DNA of 64,000 nucleotides from Hyphomonadaceae bacterium UBA7672 (GTDB lineage: Bacteria > Pseudomonadota > Alphaproteobacteria > Caulobacterales > Hyphomonadaceae), in NCBI GenBank assembly GCA_002483135.1, contig DLHI01000036.1, forward strand, positions 1 through 64,000. Reading direction: 5' to 3'. This document shows positions 25,750 through 35,126 of the stretch, one piece after another (position 1 is the first letter of the stretch; every line of letters starts with the position of its first letter). The position numbers were made by a program, and so were the translations under genes. The notes beneath the pieces were generated by a model, which had not been told where the DNA came from, did no database searches, and saw nothing but the letters and a program-made list of their open reading frames with translations.

Positions 25750-27342
25750 CAAGGCGGCCACGGCCGCGCCTGAGAGAACGAGAATAGCGACGCGGACAAG
25801 CGCAGCCACTTGGTCGTCTTTCACCGATGTTACGATCGCAGCGGCGACCACGAGGGCTGCGGCAACGACTCCGAGCGCAAGGCTGTCTCCGGCGCGTTTA
25901 ACTGCGCGTGACAACTCGGCTAGGTCTGAACTTGAAACCTGTATGACAAGGCCGTCACGCCTGATCCGCCCGATAACGCGCCGGACTGTTTCAGGCCCGA
26001 TGGCGAGGATCTGGTCGAGTTCCTTGAAGGCCCGGAAGGCGCGAGTGGCCAGCGCTTTTGGTTGAAACCGGGAAGCGAATGCTTGGATAACCACGGGCGC
26101 GATCGCGGCAACAACATCCAGGTCGGGGTCCAGTGTCATCGCCAAGCCCTCGGCGATACCCAAGGCGCGCATCAGCAAGAGCAGGTCCGGCGGCAAGGTC
26201 AGAGCGTTGTCTCGGGCGATCGAGATAAATTCGCCGATTGCTTCCGCAAGCCGGATCGGCCGCCCGGATTCGGCAGCATAGCGTTGGAAGAACCGTTCGA
26301 CAGATTGTTCGAGACCGGGCGGCGCGGGGCCGGAGCGTCCAGCCCACTCCATCAGCACATCAGACACGGCCGCAGCATCCGCGTCTACCAAGGAGCCAAG
26401 AACCACGAGCACCTGTTCTCTCCGCTTTGCCGGAAGCCGCCCGACGGAGCCAAAATCCAGAAGGGCGAGACTGCCATCTGGAGTCACCAGAATATTTCCG
26501 GGATGGGGGTCAGCATGGAACACACCGTCCAGCAGAATCATGCCTAGCAGTCCCCTGGCCGCTTCAGGCGCCAACGTGCGCGCCAAGGCAGGTTCGTCGT
26601 CGCGAAACGCAGCATTGGGACTGCGACCACGGACGCGTGTGCTGACCATGGTTCTTTCCGTGGTAAACTGCCCGTGTATCTGAGGTATCTGGAAGACCTT
26701 TGCGCGTTTGCGGATCTCTGTCTGATTGCGAGCCTCGATCCGAAAATCGATCTCCTCCAAAAGCGCCTCACCGAGTTCCGTCACGACGCGTACGGGTTGG
26801 TGTCGACGCATCGCTGGCGCGCGCCGCTCGACGACGCGAGCAGCCGCCAGGAGCAGCCGCAGGTCCGCACGCATAATCGCGTCGATTCCCGGCCTGCGGA
26901 CCTTTACGACGACATCTTCACCGCTCCCAAGCCGCGCAGCATAGACTTGCGCAATCGAGGCTGCGGCAATAGGCGTCGTTGAGAACTCGGCGAAGAGTTC
27001 TTCCGGCGATCCGCCGAGGTCGATCGTCAGTTGTTCGCGCAACTGCTCGAACGGCGCCGGAGTAACGTGGTCGTGGAGGCGGCCGAGCCGTTCTGTCAGC
27101 TCTGGCGGCAGGAGATCCGACCGGGTCGCCATTATCTGACCCAGTTTCACAAAGGTGGGCCCAAGCTTTTCAAGGGCCGCAACAAAGCCTTCGTATTCCG
27201 CGCCCTCGCCGCGCTCGTCTGGAGCCTTGCCGCGGAGCAGTCCCAAACGCATCAAAGCAGGTCGAGCGGCAGTTGGGGCGAGGACGCGGAGCACGTTGGC
27301 GAGGCGGCGATAGTCATGGAGCGACAAGGCAAGGGTCGGCAT
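25723..27342 (-). CDS. AarF/UbiB-family atypical kinase
   Basis: This 539-residue protein has all the marks of the UbiB/ADCK family: the KxGQ motif (FVKLGQ, 66-69), the Ala-rich loop AAAS (126-129), the ion-pair Lys in VVVKVRRPG, EEIDFRIEARNQ, the catalytic FHADPHPGN (275-283) and LLDFGSVG. Two hydrophobic segments at about 490-535 (LGVVAAALVVAAAIVT and VAILVLSGAAVAALLI) anchor it in the membrane. Such proteins support ubiquinone biosynthesis or lipid transport; the exact role here is open because no other ubi gene is near. It converges on the Hsp20 gene with a 27-base overlap. Confidence 0.92.
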   Translation of the reverse strand: MPTLALSLHDYRRLANVLRVLAPTAARPALMRLGLLRGKAPDERGEGAEYEGFVAALEKLGPTFVKLGQIMATRSDLLPPELTERLGRLHDHVTPAPFEQLREQLTIDLGGSPEELFAEFSTTPIAAASIAQVYAARLGSGEDVVVKVRRPGIDAIMRADLRLLLAAARVVERRAPAMRRHQPVRVVTELGEALLEEIDFRIEARNQTEIRKRAKVFQIPQIHGQFTTERTMVSTRVRGRSPNAAFRDDEPALARTLAPEAARGLLGMILLDGVFHADPHPGNILVTPDGSLALLDFGSVGRLPAKRREQVLVVLGSLVDADAAAVSDVLMEWAGRSGPAPPGLEQSVERFFQRYAAESGRPIRLAEAIGEFISIARDNALTLPPDLLLLMRALGIAEGLAMTLDPDLDVVAAIAPVVIQAFASRFQPKALATRAFRAFKELDQILAIGPETVRRVIGRIRRDGLVIQVSSSDLAELSRAVKRAGDSLALGVVAAALVVAAAIVTSVKDDQVAALVRVAILVLSGAAVAALLIRLSRRD

Positions 27343-27623
27343 ACGATGTGAATGCTCTGATCGATCCCTCAGCGCAAGGGACGCCGTTGCGCAAGAAGCG
27401 CTCGACCTGGCAACGATTGTTTCAGGTGGCGCCGTGCGGAAGACCGGAGATCGACCAGTTCCACTATTGGCGGCTCGAAGGATCCGCTATGCGAGATGCG
27501 TTGATGACACCCCGCTTGCAATTTGTACGGTCGGCTTGTCCAGCCACGCGATCTGGGTCTCCAGCGCCTTCGTCTTGGCGTGATCGGGCCCGTGAACCTT
27601 CTGGGCGAGTTCAAGGGCACGCT

Positions 27624-30041
27624 TCAGGCATTCAGCCGCCTTGTCGCGACGGCCCCCCGCGCCTTCTCGAGCCAACCCTCCATGCTGTCACACAGGACGA
27701 TCCCATACTGCAGGTCTTCGTCCTGCGCGTAGATGTGCCGCGCCTTGTCCAGCATTATGCGCGCGTCTTCATATGCACCCTCGCGGATCATGATCTCGGC
27801 CATGTCGACGGCATTCCTGCCTTGGGCGGGGTGTACCTTGGCGCAAACGCGCTGGTAGATCTCGAGTGCTTGGGTCAAGGCGACCCGCGCATCGGCGAGG
27901 CGCTTCTGTCGCGACAGCACGCGTCCATAGACCGACAGCGCATGGGCTCGGTCGAGGCTGTCCTCTGCCGCCAACAGGTTAAGCGCGCGTTCGCAGTGCC
28001 CAGTGGCGAGCGCGAGGCTTTCCGGGTCAGGAATGATATGGGCAGGGCTGGGATCGTGTTTGTCTCGAAGCACTCGTGCGAGCGTGATCAACGGCATGGC
28101 GAGCCGGCGATCGTTCGGCCCGAAGGCGGTTTCCACGACTGCAAGCGCCTCCTCCGCCAGCTTTACGGCCTGGCCCTTCGTGTCGCCCGGGTCTCTCGTC
28201 AGCGCCAGGAGGGCCTTGGTCCCGAGGATATCTGCAATGCGCGCCTTGTCTTCCGGCTTGGCGGCACGGCGCAGTTCCAGCGCGCGGTCGATGATTTTGT
28301 CAGCCTTGTTGAGGTCTGCCGGGGTCTGTCCGAGAAACTGGGTTATGCGATGCAACAGGTCTGCCGCTACCGCCTCACATCCGGGCGGCAAGAGAGACGT
28401 CAGGAGCAGGTGCTCCACATGCGGAGCGAGCAGGCGCGCACGGTCCCATGCAGTATTTATTTCCCATTCCGGCGCAGGATAGACGGCAGCCAGGACACGG
28501 ATGAGATTGGCGCGGATAGTCTCCTTGTCGGCCTCTTGCAGTTTCGCCGGCACGATCGCCCTTAGCGCGCGATTGAGTTGCACGACGTCAACGTCGGCGG
28601 CGGCAAGTTCCTCGTCCGCGTCATCGCCAGGGCGCTGGACCAGTGCGAACTTGCCTAGAGCCCGGATGGCGCTATCGATACCTTTCGCAAGCGCGCTTCG
28701 AAACGATTCTGGCAGCTGCTGCGCGCCCTCCTCGAAAATCAGAAGAGGGATCGGGTCCGGGGCAAGCTGGGACATATACTGCAAAAGGTCGGTCGCGGCC
28801 GGATGGCAGCTGGTCGCAGGTTGCATCGCAAGCTCGAACGCAGCCGCCGCGGACCGGTGTTTGTGGTATTCTCTTGGAGCATTTTCAGGGTCGGCGAAAA
28901 CCTGGACCAGCTTCCTCTCGAACATCGCAGCATATCTCTTCAGCGTCAGGCCGTGCGCCGAGCAGTAAGCGCCTGCCATTTCCAGCGCGAGCGGCAATCC
29001 GCCCATGTCTTCGGACAGCTTCTGGGCCGAAGGCAGATCCGCGCCGTTCTGGACTCGCTTGATCAGGAATTGTCCGCCCTTCTCCGGCGGCCACGTCGTG
29101 ACTTCGTACTCCTGACCGAGCGTCGCCCAGCCACGCGCGTTGGACGTGATCAAGATGTGCGCGTCCCCGGTCGCTGGAAGAAACGGCTCAAGCTGAGCGG
29201 GAGCTTCGGCATTGTCATAGATCAGCAGCAGCCCTCGACCATCGGACTCGAGTTTCCCCAGGATCGTCTCCTGTGGAATTTCACTGCTTTCGTCCACGCT
29301 GATCCAGCGCAACTGCGTCGCTAGCCTGGCGAGATCCGCCATGATTGCATCATCGCTGCCGGCGTGAATCCACCAGCATGTTCTGTAGCGTTCGAGATGC
29401 GCATGGGCATAGGCAGCTGCGATCGTTGTCTTGCCGCAGCCGGGCATGCCTCTGAGGGCTGCAGTCGCAGGCCTGCGTATGTCGTCGGAATAGCAGACAT
29501 GGATCTTTTCGAAAAAATCTTCTCGACCGAACAATTGCGCCTTGTCGCGCTGAAAGAATTGCTGCGGTGCTGCGAAGGGCAAGTTGTGGGCTACGCGCCC
29601 CGGGAATGGCCTGAAGGTTGCGGAGAGCCCAGCGTGTCCAGCCGGGATGTCCTTCAGAAAGTCTCTGAGCCGGGCTCGCGCGTCATCCTCCAACAAACCG
29701 TAGACTGGCCTGTAGTTGGTCGTCGCGTCGAACTCCTCGACCTCGCAGGGCTGTACGAGCACAATACGACAGAAATCGGATTGTTCCTTGATGGCCCGGT
29801 TGCGTGCTGCGTCGAACTCTTCGAGTGAGTGCACGCTACGCTTGTCGAAATAGTCCGGTGACCCGACGCACAGCGTGTAGTCCGCATCGCGCACCTGTTC
29901 GCGCATCCAGCGAATGAAATTGGTGCCGCGGACCTCTGACTCGTGGATGTGCGGATCGTGGCCCATCGCACGCAGTTCGTCGGTAATCCACAAAGCCCAG
30001 CTACGGTCGGCGCTTGTGTAGCTGATGAAAAACCGTGCCAT
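27624..30041 (-). CDS. TIR-NB-ARC-TPR protein (bacterial NLR-like STAND NTPase)
   Basis: From ATG 30041 this encodes 805 residues. An N-terminal TIR domain (1-140) starts RFFISYTSADRSW and keeps a Glu in VHSLEEFDAA (74/75), near where NAD-cleaving TIRs carry their catalytic Glu. The NB-ARC domain has Walker A GMPGCGKTT (198-206), Walker B LLLIYDNA (271-278), ILITSNARGW and GGLPLAL (347-353). TPR repeats fill about 600-805. After a G6 run (27653-27658, plus-strand C) the homologous TPR sequence continues in another frame (KAAECLKRALELAQKVHGPD, down to about 27525), so one lost G has cut about 45 residues. Known bacterial TIR-STAND proteins sense phage or other signals and deplete NAD; that function is inferred. 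Nine G residues lie just before the start codon. Confidence 0.88.
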   Translation of the reverse strand: MARFFISYTSADRSWALWITDELRAMGHDPHIHESEVRGTNFIRWMREQVRDADYTLCVGSPDYFDKRSVHSLEEFDAARNRAIKEQSDFCRIVLVQPCEVEEFDATTNYRPVYGLLEDDARARLRDFLKDIPAGHAGLSATFRPFPGRVAHNLPFAAPQQFFQRDKAQLFGREDFFEKIHVCYSDDIRRPATAALRGMPGCGKTTIAAAYAHAHLERYRTCWWIHAGSDDAIMADLARLATQLRWISVDESSEIPQETILGKLESDGRGLLLIYDNAEAPAQLEPFLPATGDAHILITSNARGWATLGQEYEVTTWPPEKGGQFLIKRVQNGADLPSAQKLSEDMGGLPLALEMAGAYCSAHGLTLKRYAAMFERKLVQVFADPENAPREYHKHRSAAAAFELAMQPATSCHPAATDLLQYMSQLAPDPIPLLIFEEGAQQLPESFRSALAKGIDSAIRALGKFALVQRPGDDADEELAAADVDVVQLNRALRAIVPAKLQEADKETIRANLIRVLAAVYPAPEWEINTAWDRARLLAPHVEHLLLTSLLPPGCEAVAADLLHRITQFLGQTPADLNKADKIIDRALELRRAAKPEDKARIADILGTKALLALTRDPGDTKGQAVKLAEEALAVVETAFGPNDRRLAMPLITLARVLRDKHDPSPAHIIPDPESLALATGHCERALNLLAAEDSLDRAHALSVYGRVLSRQKRLADARVALTQALEIYQRVCAKVHPAQGRNAVDMAEIMIREGAYEDARIMLDKARHIYAQDEDLQYGIVLCDSMEGWLEKARGAVATRRLNA

Positions 30042-30044
30042 CGT

Positions 30045-30053
30045 CCCCCCCCC
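30045..30053 (-). repeat. Homopolymer of nine G in the TIR-gene leader
   Basis: On the coding strand GGGGGGGGG ends three bases before the ATG of the TIR-NB-ARC-TPR gene and must act as, or overlap, the ribosome binding site. Length changes by slippage would alter the Shine-Dalgarno distance, a known way of phase variation in other bacteria. Whether it varies here is untested. Confidence 0.7.
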
Positions 30054-30386
30054 AATAACCTGCGTGATTATTCTCAATTTCTGCCGACACAGCAATGTTT
30101 CAGGCAGATGATCAGCTCATTTGGGTGCTCGCCTGCCCGCTCGGGTCGAACCAGCAACCGAAGGGGACGTCCGGGGCGCACCCTGCGTTAATCAGGCAAA
30201 GTCCTCGAAAGTTCGCGCGAAGGACGAAATGGCCCCCGATTTACGCCGGATGACAGGCGAACTCGGTGCACATCCGACACCGATCTGTTGCATTCCAGTA
30301 TTCGTACTGACGTTGCACGCCACTATGCTTGTAGCGTCCTAGCTCGACGCTTTCGCTTGAAGAGTAACTGGTTGGGGGGTCATGAA

Positions 30387-32390
30387 ATGAGAATGAACAA
30401 AGGTCACAACGTTCGGAGCGCGCTTGCGCTAGGCGTCTGTCTGTTCGCGGTCGCGACCGCTACCGCGCAGGAGGTTCAAGAGCGCTCATCGCCCGACACC
30501 GTCGTCGTCGTCGGCTCACGGGAAGCGGAGCCGGCTGCAGGCTACAGGCCCGATGTTGTTACGACGACCGGCCCGTGGGGTGGTCGGAAAGTCGAGGACG
30601 TGCCCTACACCATCACCGTGCTACCGAGCGAGTTCATCGAGAATAGTGGCGCACGGAACCTGGACCAGCTGTTCGCCATGACGCCCTTGGTTCAGCCGGG
30701 ACAGTCGCAGGACATCAACAACATTGCCCAGGCGACGCTACGCGGATTCAATGTCGCGCGAGCCTATGTCAACGGCGTACAGAACAACAATATCGGTATG
30801 GGCGTATTCATTGAGGAGATCGACCAACTCGAGATCCTGAACGGCTTGTCCGGTTTTCTCTATGGCGCGAGCCCTGTCGGCGGCGTGATCAACTACCAGC
30901 TGAAACGCCCCACGGCCTACGACCTGCGTAACCTGACCATCGGCAATTATGGCGGCGAACAGTACTACGCTCACGCCGACATCGGCGGCACGTTCGATGC
31001 TGATGGACGGTTTGGGTACCGCCTTAACCTGCTGACACAGGATGGCGACACCCAGATCGACGAACAGTCTCTCCGCCGCAACATGGTAAGCGGAAGCGCG
31101 GACTGGCGTCCAACTGACGACATGGTCGTGGAGCTGTTCCTGTCGAAGAAGGACTTCCATCTGGAAGGGCGCCAGTTCCAGTTCTTCCTCGGCGGAAATC
31201 TTCCCGACCCTCTGGATGGATCGCAGATCTACGCGCCGCGAAACACCTATGTCGACGTGGACTCCGAAGAGGCAGGCCTAAGGTTCGCCTATGAGCCTTC
31301 CGACGCGTGGGCCATACGCGCGGCGCTTTCCTACAAGGAGGACACGCGTTCGATGGTGTACGCGATTGGCAACCTCCTCCCCGGCGACACAAGCTATCAG
31401 TTCAACCTGTTCGGTGGACGCAACGCGGCTGAGACGCAGGGCGGATACATCTACGCCGACCACGCTTTCTCAACTGGCCCGGTCAGGCACCGCCTGACCC
31501 TAGGCGTGAACGGCTATTCCTACATCAACAGCCTCGCCATACAGGCCAACGGCTTCCCGTCGTTCTTCGATGGCCCCTATACATTCGATCTCGCTGACCG
31601 GTCAGTCGTTGATCTCGCGGTCCCCGTCTGGAATCTCAGCGACTCGCGCTGGGTGGTGAACGGCCGGAGCAAGAACATCAACGTGGTCGTGGGCGACGAC
31701 ATCACCTTCAATCCCAGCTGGTCGATGCTGATCGGCGCCAACCTGAGCAAGATCCGCTCGGAGAACTTTGACTTCGCGAACGGCGCGCCGCTGCCAAATG
31801 GGCTGTATGACGAATCCGCCGTCACTCCGACGGTATCGGTCCTCTACAAGCCCGCTGCTACGGTGACCACCTATGCCAGCTACATGGAGTCGCTGGAGCC
31901 CGGCAGCATTGTCGGGCCCACATTTGCAAACGCGAACCAGATCCTTGGACCACTTACGAGCCAGCAGGTCGAACTCGGCGTCAAGGCCACGGTCAGCGAC
32001 ATCCTGCTGACAGCAGCACTGTTCCAGATCGACAAGGCCAGCGAACGCTCGAACGATGGCACGCCGACGGGCACGTTCGTCCAGGACGGGCTCGAAGTTC
32101 ACCGCGGGATTGAGGTCACGGCGACAGGCAAGGCCACAGACGAGTTGAGCATTGTCGCTGGCCTCACCGTGATGGACAACGAAATCCGTGACAGCGCAGA
32201 CCCCGCGCTCGAGGGCAAACGTCCGAACGGTGTGGCCGACAGCACCGTCAAACTCTATGCCGAATACTCGCCCAAGGCCTGTTGCAGGCTGCTGGGCTCG
32301 TCGCCCTTACGGCCTGTTCTCCGGTCGCTCGGGACGGATTCGGCCGCGGCGGGGTGTTGGCGCTCGACTGGGCCCTCGCCGAGACGATGA
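30387..32390 (+). CDS. TonB-dependent siderophore receptor, 3'-truncated
   Basis: From ATG 30387 (GGGGGG eight bases upstream) the product has a signal peptide (LALGVCLFAVATATAQ), a plug with DVPYTITVLPSEFIENSGAR, GQATLRGF-like QATLRGFNVARAYVNGV and LEILNGLSGFLYGASPVGGV, and a long beta-barrel of the siderophore-receptor type. Homology ends at LYAEYSPKA near 32279. The remaining 37 codons to 32390 are out-of-frame binding-protein sequence, so the last barrel strands, roughly 100 residues, and the terminal aromatic residue are missing. Such a receptor is unlikely to assemble normally. It heads an apparent operon with FhuD-, FhuB- and FhuC-like genes for ferric hydroxamate uptake. Confidence 0.85.
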   Translation: MRMNKGHNVRSALALGVCLFAVATATAQEVQERSSPDTVVVVGSREAEPAAGYRPDVVTTTGPWGGRKVEDVPYTITVLPSEFIENSGARNLDQLFAMTPLVQPGQSQDINNIAQATLRGFNVARAYVNGVQNNNIGMGVFIEEIDQLEILNGLSGFLYGASPVGGVINYQLKRPTAYDLRNLTIGNYGGEQYYAHADIGGTFDADGRFGYRLNLLTQDGDTQIDEQSLRRNMVSGSADWRPTDDMVVELFLSKKDFHLEGRQFQFFLGGNLPDPLDGSQIYAPRNTYVDVDSEEAGLRFAYEPSDAWAIRAALSYKEDTRSMVYAIGNLLPGDTSYQFNLFGGRNAAETQGGYIYADHAFSTGPVRHRLTLGVNGYSYINSLAIQANGFPSFFDGPYTFDLADRSVVDLAVPVWNLSDSRWVVNGRSKNINVVVGDDITFNPSWSMLIGANLSKIRSENFDFANGAPLPNGLYDESAVTPTVSVLYKPAATVTTYASYMESLEPGSIVGPTFANANQILGPLTSQQVELGVKATVSDILLTAALFQIDKASERSNDGTPTGTFVQDGLEVHRGIEVTATGKATDELSIVAGLTVMDNEIRDSADPALEGKRPNGVADSTVKLYAEYSPKACCRLLGSSPLRPVLRSLGTDSAAAGCWRSTGPSPRR

Positions 32391-33139
32391 TCGCGATCGG
32401 AAGACGACCGGCGGGCGTGGTCGCCGCCGCAGACTACGCCAAATTTGTCATTGAGCCCGCGTTGCCACCTGACACGGCGGATCTGGGCCTGCAGCAGGAA
32501 CTGAATTTTGAGCTGATTGCCGCGCTGCGTCCTCGGCTCATCCTGATCTCGCCGTTTCTCCAACGGCTCAAGCCAACGCTGGATCGCATCGCACCCTCTC
32601 TCAACCTGTCCGTCTATGAAGTCTCCGAAACGCCACTCGCAAATCGCATTGCGATCACCCGGGAACTCGCCAGCCACGTTGACGCTTCACAGGCGGCTGA
32701 AACCTACATCCGTCGACTTGACGCCTTGCGCGCCGATTCCACGGCACGGCTTGCCAAGCTGCAGCGAAGACCCGTGCTGCTCGTGAGTTTCATCGATAAC
32801 CGACACGCGCGCGTGTATGGCGGTAGCAGTCTTTACGCCGAAACGCTCGCATGGCTTGGCCTCGAAAGCGCCTGGTCGAAGCCGGTAGGCAATTTTGGCT
32901 TTGAGACCGTCGGACTGGAACAGCTTGCGACGCTCGCAGATGTGGAACTGGTCGCCGTAGAACCTGTCCCGCCCGACATAACCTACGCCCTTTCATCAAG
33001 TCCGCTGTGGAAAGAACTGCCATTCGTGAAGGCCAAGCGAGAAGGGCGGATTGCGCCGGCTTTCATGTTCGGCGGCCTGCCCTCCGCAGAACGGTTTTCG
33101 AAACTGCTCGTCAGCCACCTCGAAGAGCGGTGGATCTGA
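32282..33139 (+). CDS. FhuD-like periplasmic siderophore-binding protein, N-terminus affected
   Basis: This frame encodes a class III periplasmic binding protein. VLALDWALAETMIAIGRRP opens the first lobe, a long helix bridge crosses the middle, and the second lobe follows with RVYGGSSLYAETLAWLGLES. The start is TTG 32282, giving LQAAGLVALTAC, the hydrophobic core and lipobox of a lipoprotein signal but without the positive N-terminal end. That part seems to have been deleted together with the receptor's 3' end. It would carry the ferric siderophore to the FhuB-like permease. The downstream gene starts five bases after its stop. Confidence 0.8.
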   Translation: MQAAGLVALTACSPVARDGFGRGGVLALDWALAETMIAIGRRPAGVVAAADYAKFVIEPALPPDTADLGLQQELNFELIAALRPRLILISPFLQRLKPTLDRIAPSLNLSVYEVSETPLANRIAITRELASHVDASQAAETYIRRLDALRADSTARLAKLQRRPVLLVSFIDNRHARVYGGSSLYAETLAWLGLESAWSKPVGNFGFETVGLEQLATLADVELVAVEPVPPDITYALSSSPLWKELPFVKAKREGRIAPAFMFGGLPSAERFSKLLVSHLEERWI

Positions 33140-33143
33140 GCGC

Positions 33144-35126
33144 GTGAAGACAACTTTCGATCCTCGGCTCGTATCATTCGCCTTGCTTGTCGCGGCGCTG
33201 GTTCTCGGCGGTCTTCTTCTACGCGAGCCAATCCAGGTCAGTATGGCAGCATCCTCGATCGAGACGCGGTTCGATCGCCTCATCCTGCTGCACGCAACGT
33301 TGCCACGCCTCGCAATGGCAATCCTGTGCGGCGCCGGGCTGGCTGTCTCCGGCGCTATCCTCCAGCAGGTGCTGCGCAACCCTCTGGTCGCACCCGATAC
33401 GCTGGCTGTCAGCGCGGGCGCGCGGTTGACTCTCGGGCTCGTCACCCTGCTGGCGCCAGGACTCTTCGGCTTCGGCCGTGACCTTGTAGCAATCGTCGGT
33501 GCAGTCGCCGCAGTAGCCCTCGTCCTGGTGATTTCCCGGTCACGCAAGTATTCACCCGTGTCCATGATCCTCGCGGGCCTTGTGGTGAGCCTGTATTGCG
33601 GCGCTCTCTCGATCATTCTCGTCCTGCTCAAGGATCGCTATCTCATCGGCCTCTTCATCTGGGGAAGCGGCTCCCTTAGCCAGCAGAGCTGGGAACCAGC
33701 GATCCAGCTGGCGATGCGCCTCGTCGTTTGCGGCGGTGTGCTGCTGTTGCTGGTGCGGCCGCTCTCCGTTCTGGACGCTGGCGAGGACGCCGCGCGCAAC
33801 GTGGGTGTTCCTGTGGAGCGGATCAGGCTGTTGGCGATCGGCGTGGCTGTCCTGATGGCTGCCTTCATAACAAGCACGGTTGGCGTAATCGGCTTCATCG
33901 GACTGGCAGCGCCCGCACTGGCGACCTTCTGTGGCGTGCAACGTTTCGCCGCGCGGTGCCTGTGGTCGGCAATCATGGGCGCTTTGCTGCTGCTCGTCAC
34001 CGACCTCGCCGTGCAACTGCTCAGCGGCGATGGCGCCTTCATTCCGACGGGCGCGGTAACCGCCGTCATAGGTTCTCCCTTGCTGCTGTTGCTTCTTTCC
34101 CGGCTGCAGTCCCGGCAGCCCCAGCCGCCGACCAATGAGACGCTGACATCCAGCCGTGTGGGACAGTCGAGGCGTACAGCGCTCTTGCTGACGCTTCTGG
34201 GCGCAGCAACGCTGGCCGGCCTCGCGGCGCTTGTGATGATCGGGCGCGGACCAGACGGAAGCTGGTCGATCCTCAACGGCGAGATGTTCGCTGACGTGCT
34301 GCCGTGGCGACTGCCGCGCATGCTCGCTACCGCGGGCGCAGGCGGCCTGCTAGCCATCGGCGGATACATCCTGCAACGGGTTACTCAGAACCCGCTCGCG
34401 AGTCCCGAGATCATGGGCGTGAGCGCCGGTGCGATCATGGGCGCCGCGATAGCCTTGTCCTTTGCCGGCTCAAGCATGGATATCGGCCTCGGCCTCGCCA
34501 CGACGATCGGCTCGTTCGCGGCGTTGCTTTTCGTGTTGAGCATTTCTCTGCGGCGGTCCGCGGCGCCCGAACGCATTCTCCTCGCTGGCGTCGCCCTTAC
34601 AGCGCTGGTCGATGCGGTCGTCGGACTGATCATCGCCAACGGCGGTCCCAGCTCCGTCCTTCTTCTTGCCTGGCTCGCCGGCTCCGCCAGCGACATCAGC
34701 CTTCCCGTCGCCTTGGCGACGGTGGGAGCAGCTGTGGTCCTGCTAGCAGTCGGATTGCTGGGATCACGCTGGCTGGCGGTGCTCCCGCTCGGCGCATCCG
34801 TCGCAACCGGCGTCGGCGTCCGCGTTCCTGTCGCACAATCTGCGCTATTCGCGCTCGTCGCGCTGACAGCCGCCATCGCGACGCCCGTTATTGGCCCGCT
34901 CACCTTCGTAGGCCTGATGGCGCCGCATCTGGTCCGCCTCTTCGGCATCAGGTCCGCGCCCGCCGGACTGGTTTTGAGCGCACTGATAGGCGCCGCGTTG
35001 ATGATCATCGCCGACACGCTGGCAAGAACAATCGCCTTCCCGCTCCAGCTTCCCACCGGAATCCTGGCCAGTCTGCTGGCCTGTCCTGTTCTCCTTCTCC
35101 TCATTGCGATGGGTAACAAGCGATGA
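33144..35126 (+). CDS. FhuB-like double-length ferric siderophore permease
   Basis: From GTG 33144 this encodes 660 residues, the same as E. coli FhuB, and consists of two fused FecCD-type halves. Each half carries the family pattern: RLAMAILCGAGLAVSGAILQ and NPLVAPDTLAVSAGA in the first, RMLATAGAGGLLAIGGYILQ and NPLASPEIMGVSAGA in the second, and VGFIGLAAPA / FVGLMAPHLVR as the ATPase-coupling loops. About 20 membrane helices are expected. The fused layout is typical of hydroxamate (ferrichrome-type) systems. It overlaps the ATPase gene by four bases (ATGA). Confidence 0.92.
   Translation: MKTTFDPRLVSFALLVAALVLGGLLLREPIQVSMAASSIETRFDRLILLHATLPRLAMAILCGAGLAVSGAILQQVLRNPLVAPDTLAVSAGARLTLGLVTLLAPGLFGFGRDLVAIVGAVAAVALVLVISRSRKYSPVSMILAGLVVSLYCGALSIILVLLKDRYLIGLFIWGSGSLSQQSWEPAIQLAMRLVVCGGVLLLLVRPLSVLDAGEDAARNVGVPVERIRLLAIGVAVLMAAFITSTVGVIGFIGLAAPALATFCGVQRFAARCLWSAIMGALLLLVTDLAVQLLSGDGAFIPTGAVTAVIGSPLLLLLLSRLQSRQPQPPTNETLTSSRVGQSRRTALLLTLLGAATLAGLAALVMIGRGPDGSWSILNGEMFADVLPWRLPRMLATAGAGGLLAIGGYILQRVTQNPLASPEIMGVSAGAIMGAAIALSFAGSSMDIGLGLATTIGSFAALLFVLSISLRRSAAPERILLAGVALTALVDAVVGLIIANGGPSSVLLLAWLAGSASDISLPVALATVGAAVVLLAVGLLGSRWLAVLPLGASVATGVGVRVPVAQSALFALVALTAAIATPVIGPLTFVGLMAPHLVRLFGIRSAPAGLVLSALIGAALMIIADTLARTIAFPLQLPTGILASLLACPVLLLLIAMGNKR

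Noticed and set aside
27273..28565. Rightward frame (430 codons) opposite the TIR-NB-ARC-TPR gene
   Set aside because: Shadow of the TPR region; no signal, no motif, unusual composition.
30061..30082. AT-rich GTGATTATTCTCAATTT between the TIR and receptor genes as a Fur box
   Set aside because: Only one half resembles a Fur half-site and it lies about 300 bases from the receptor start; too weak.
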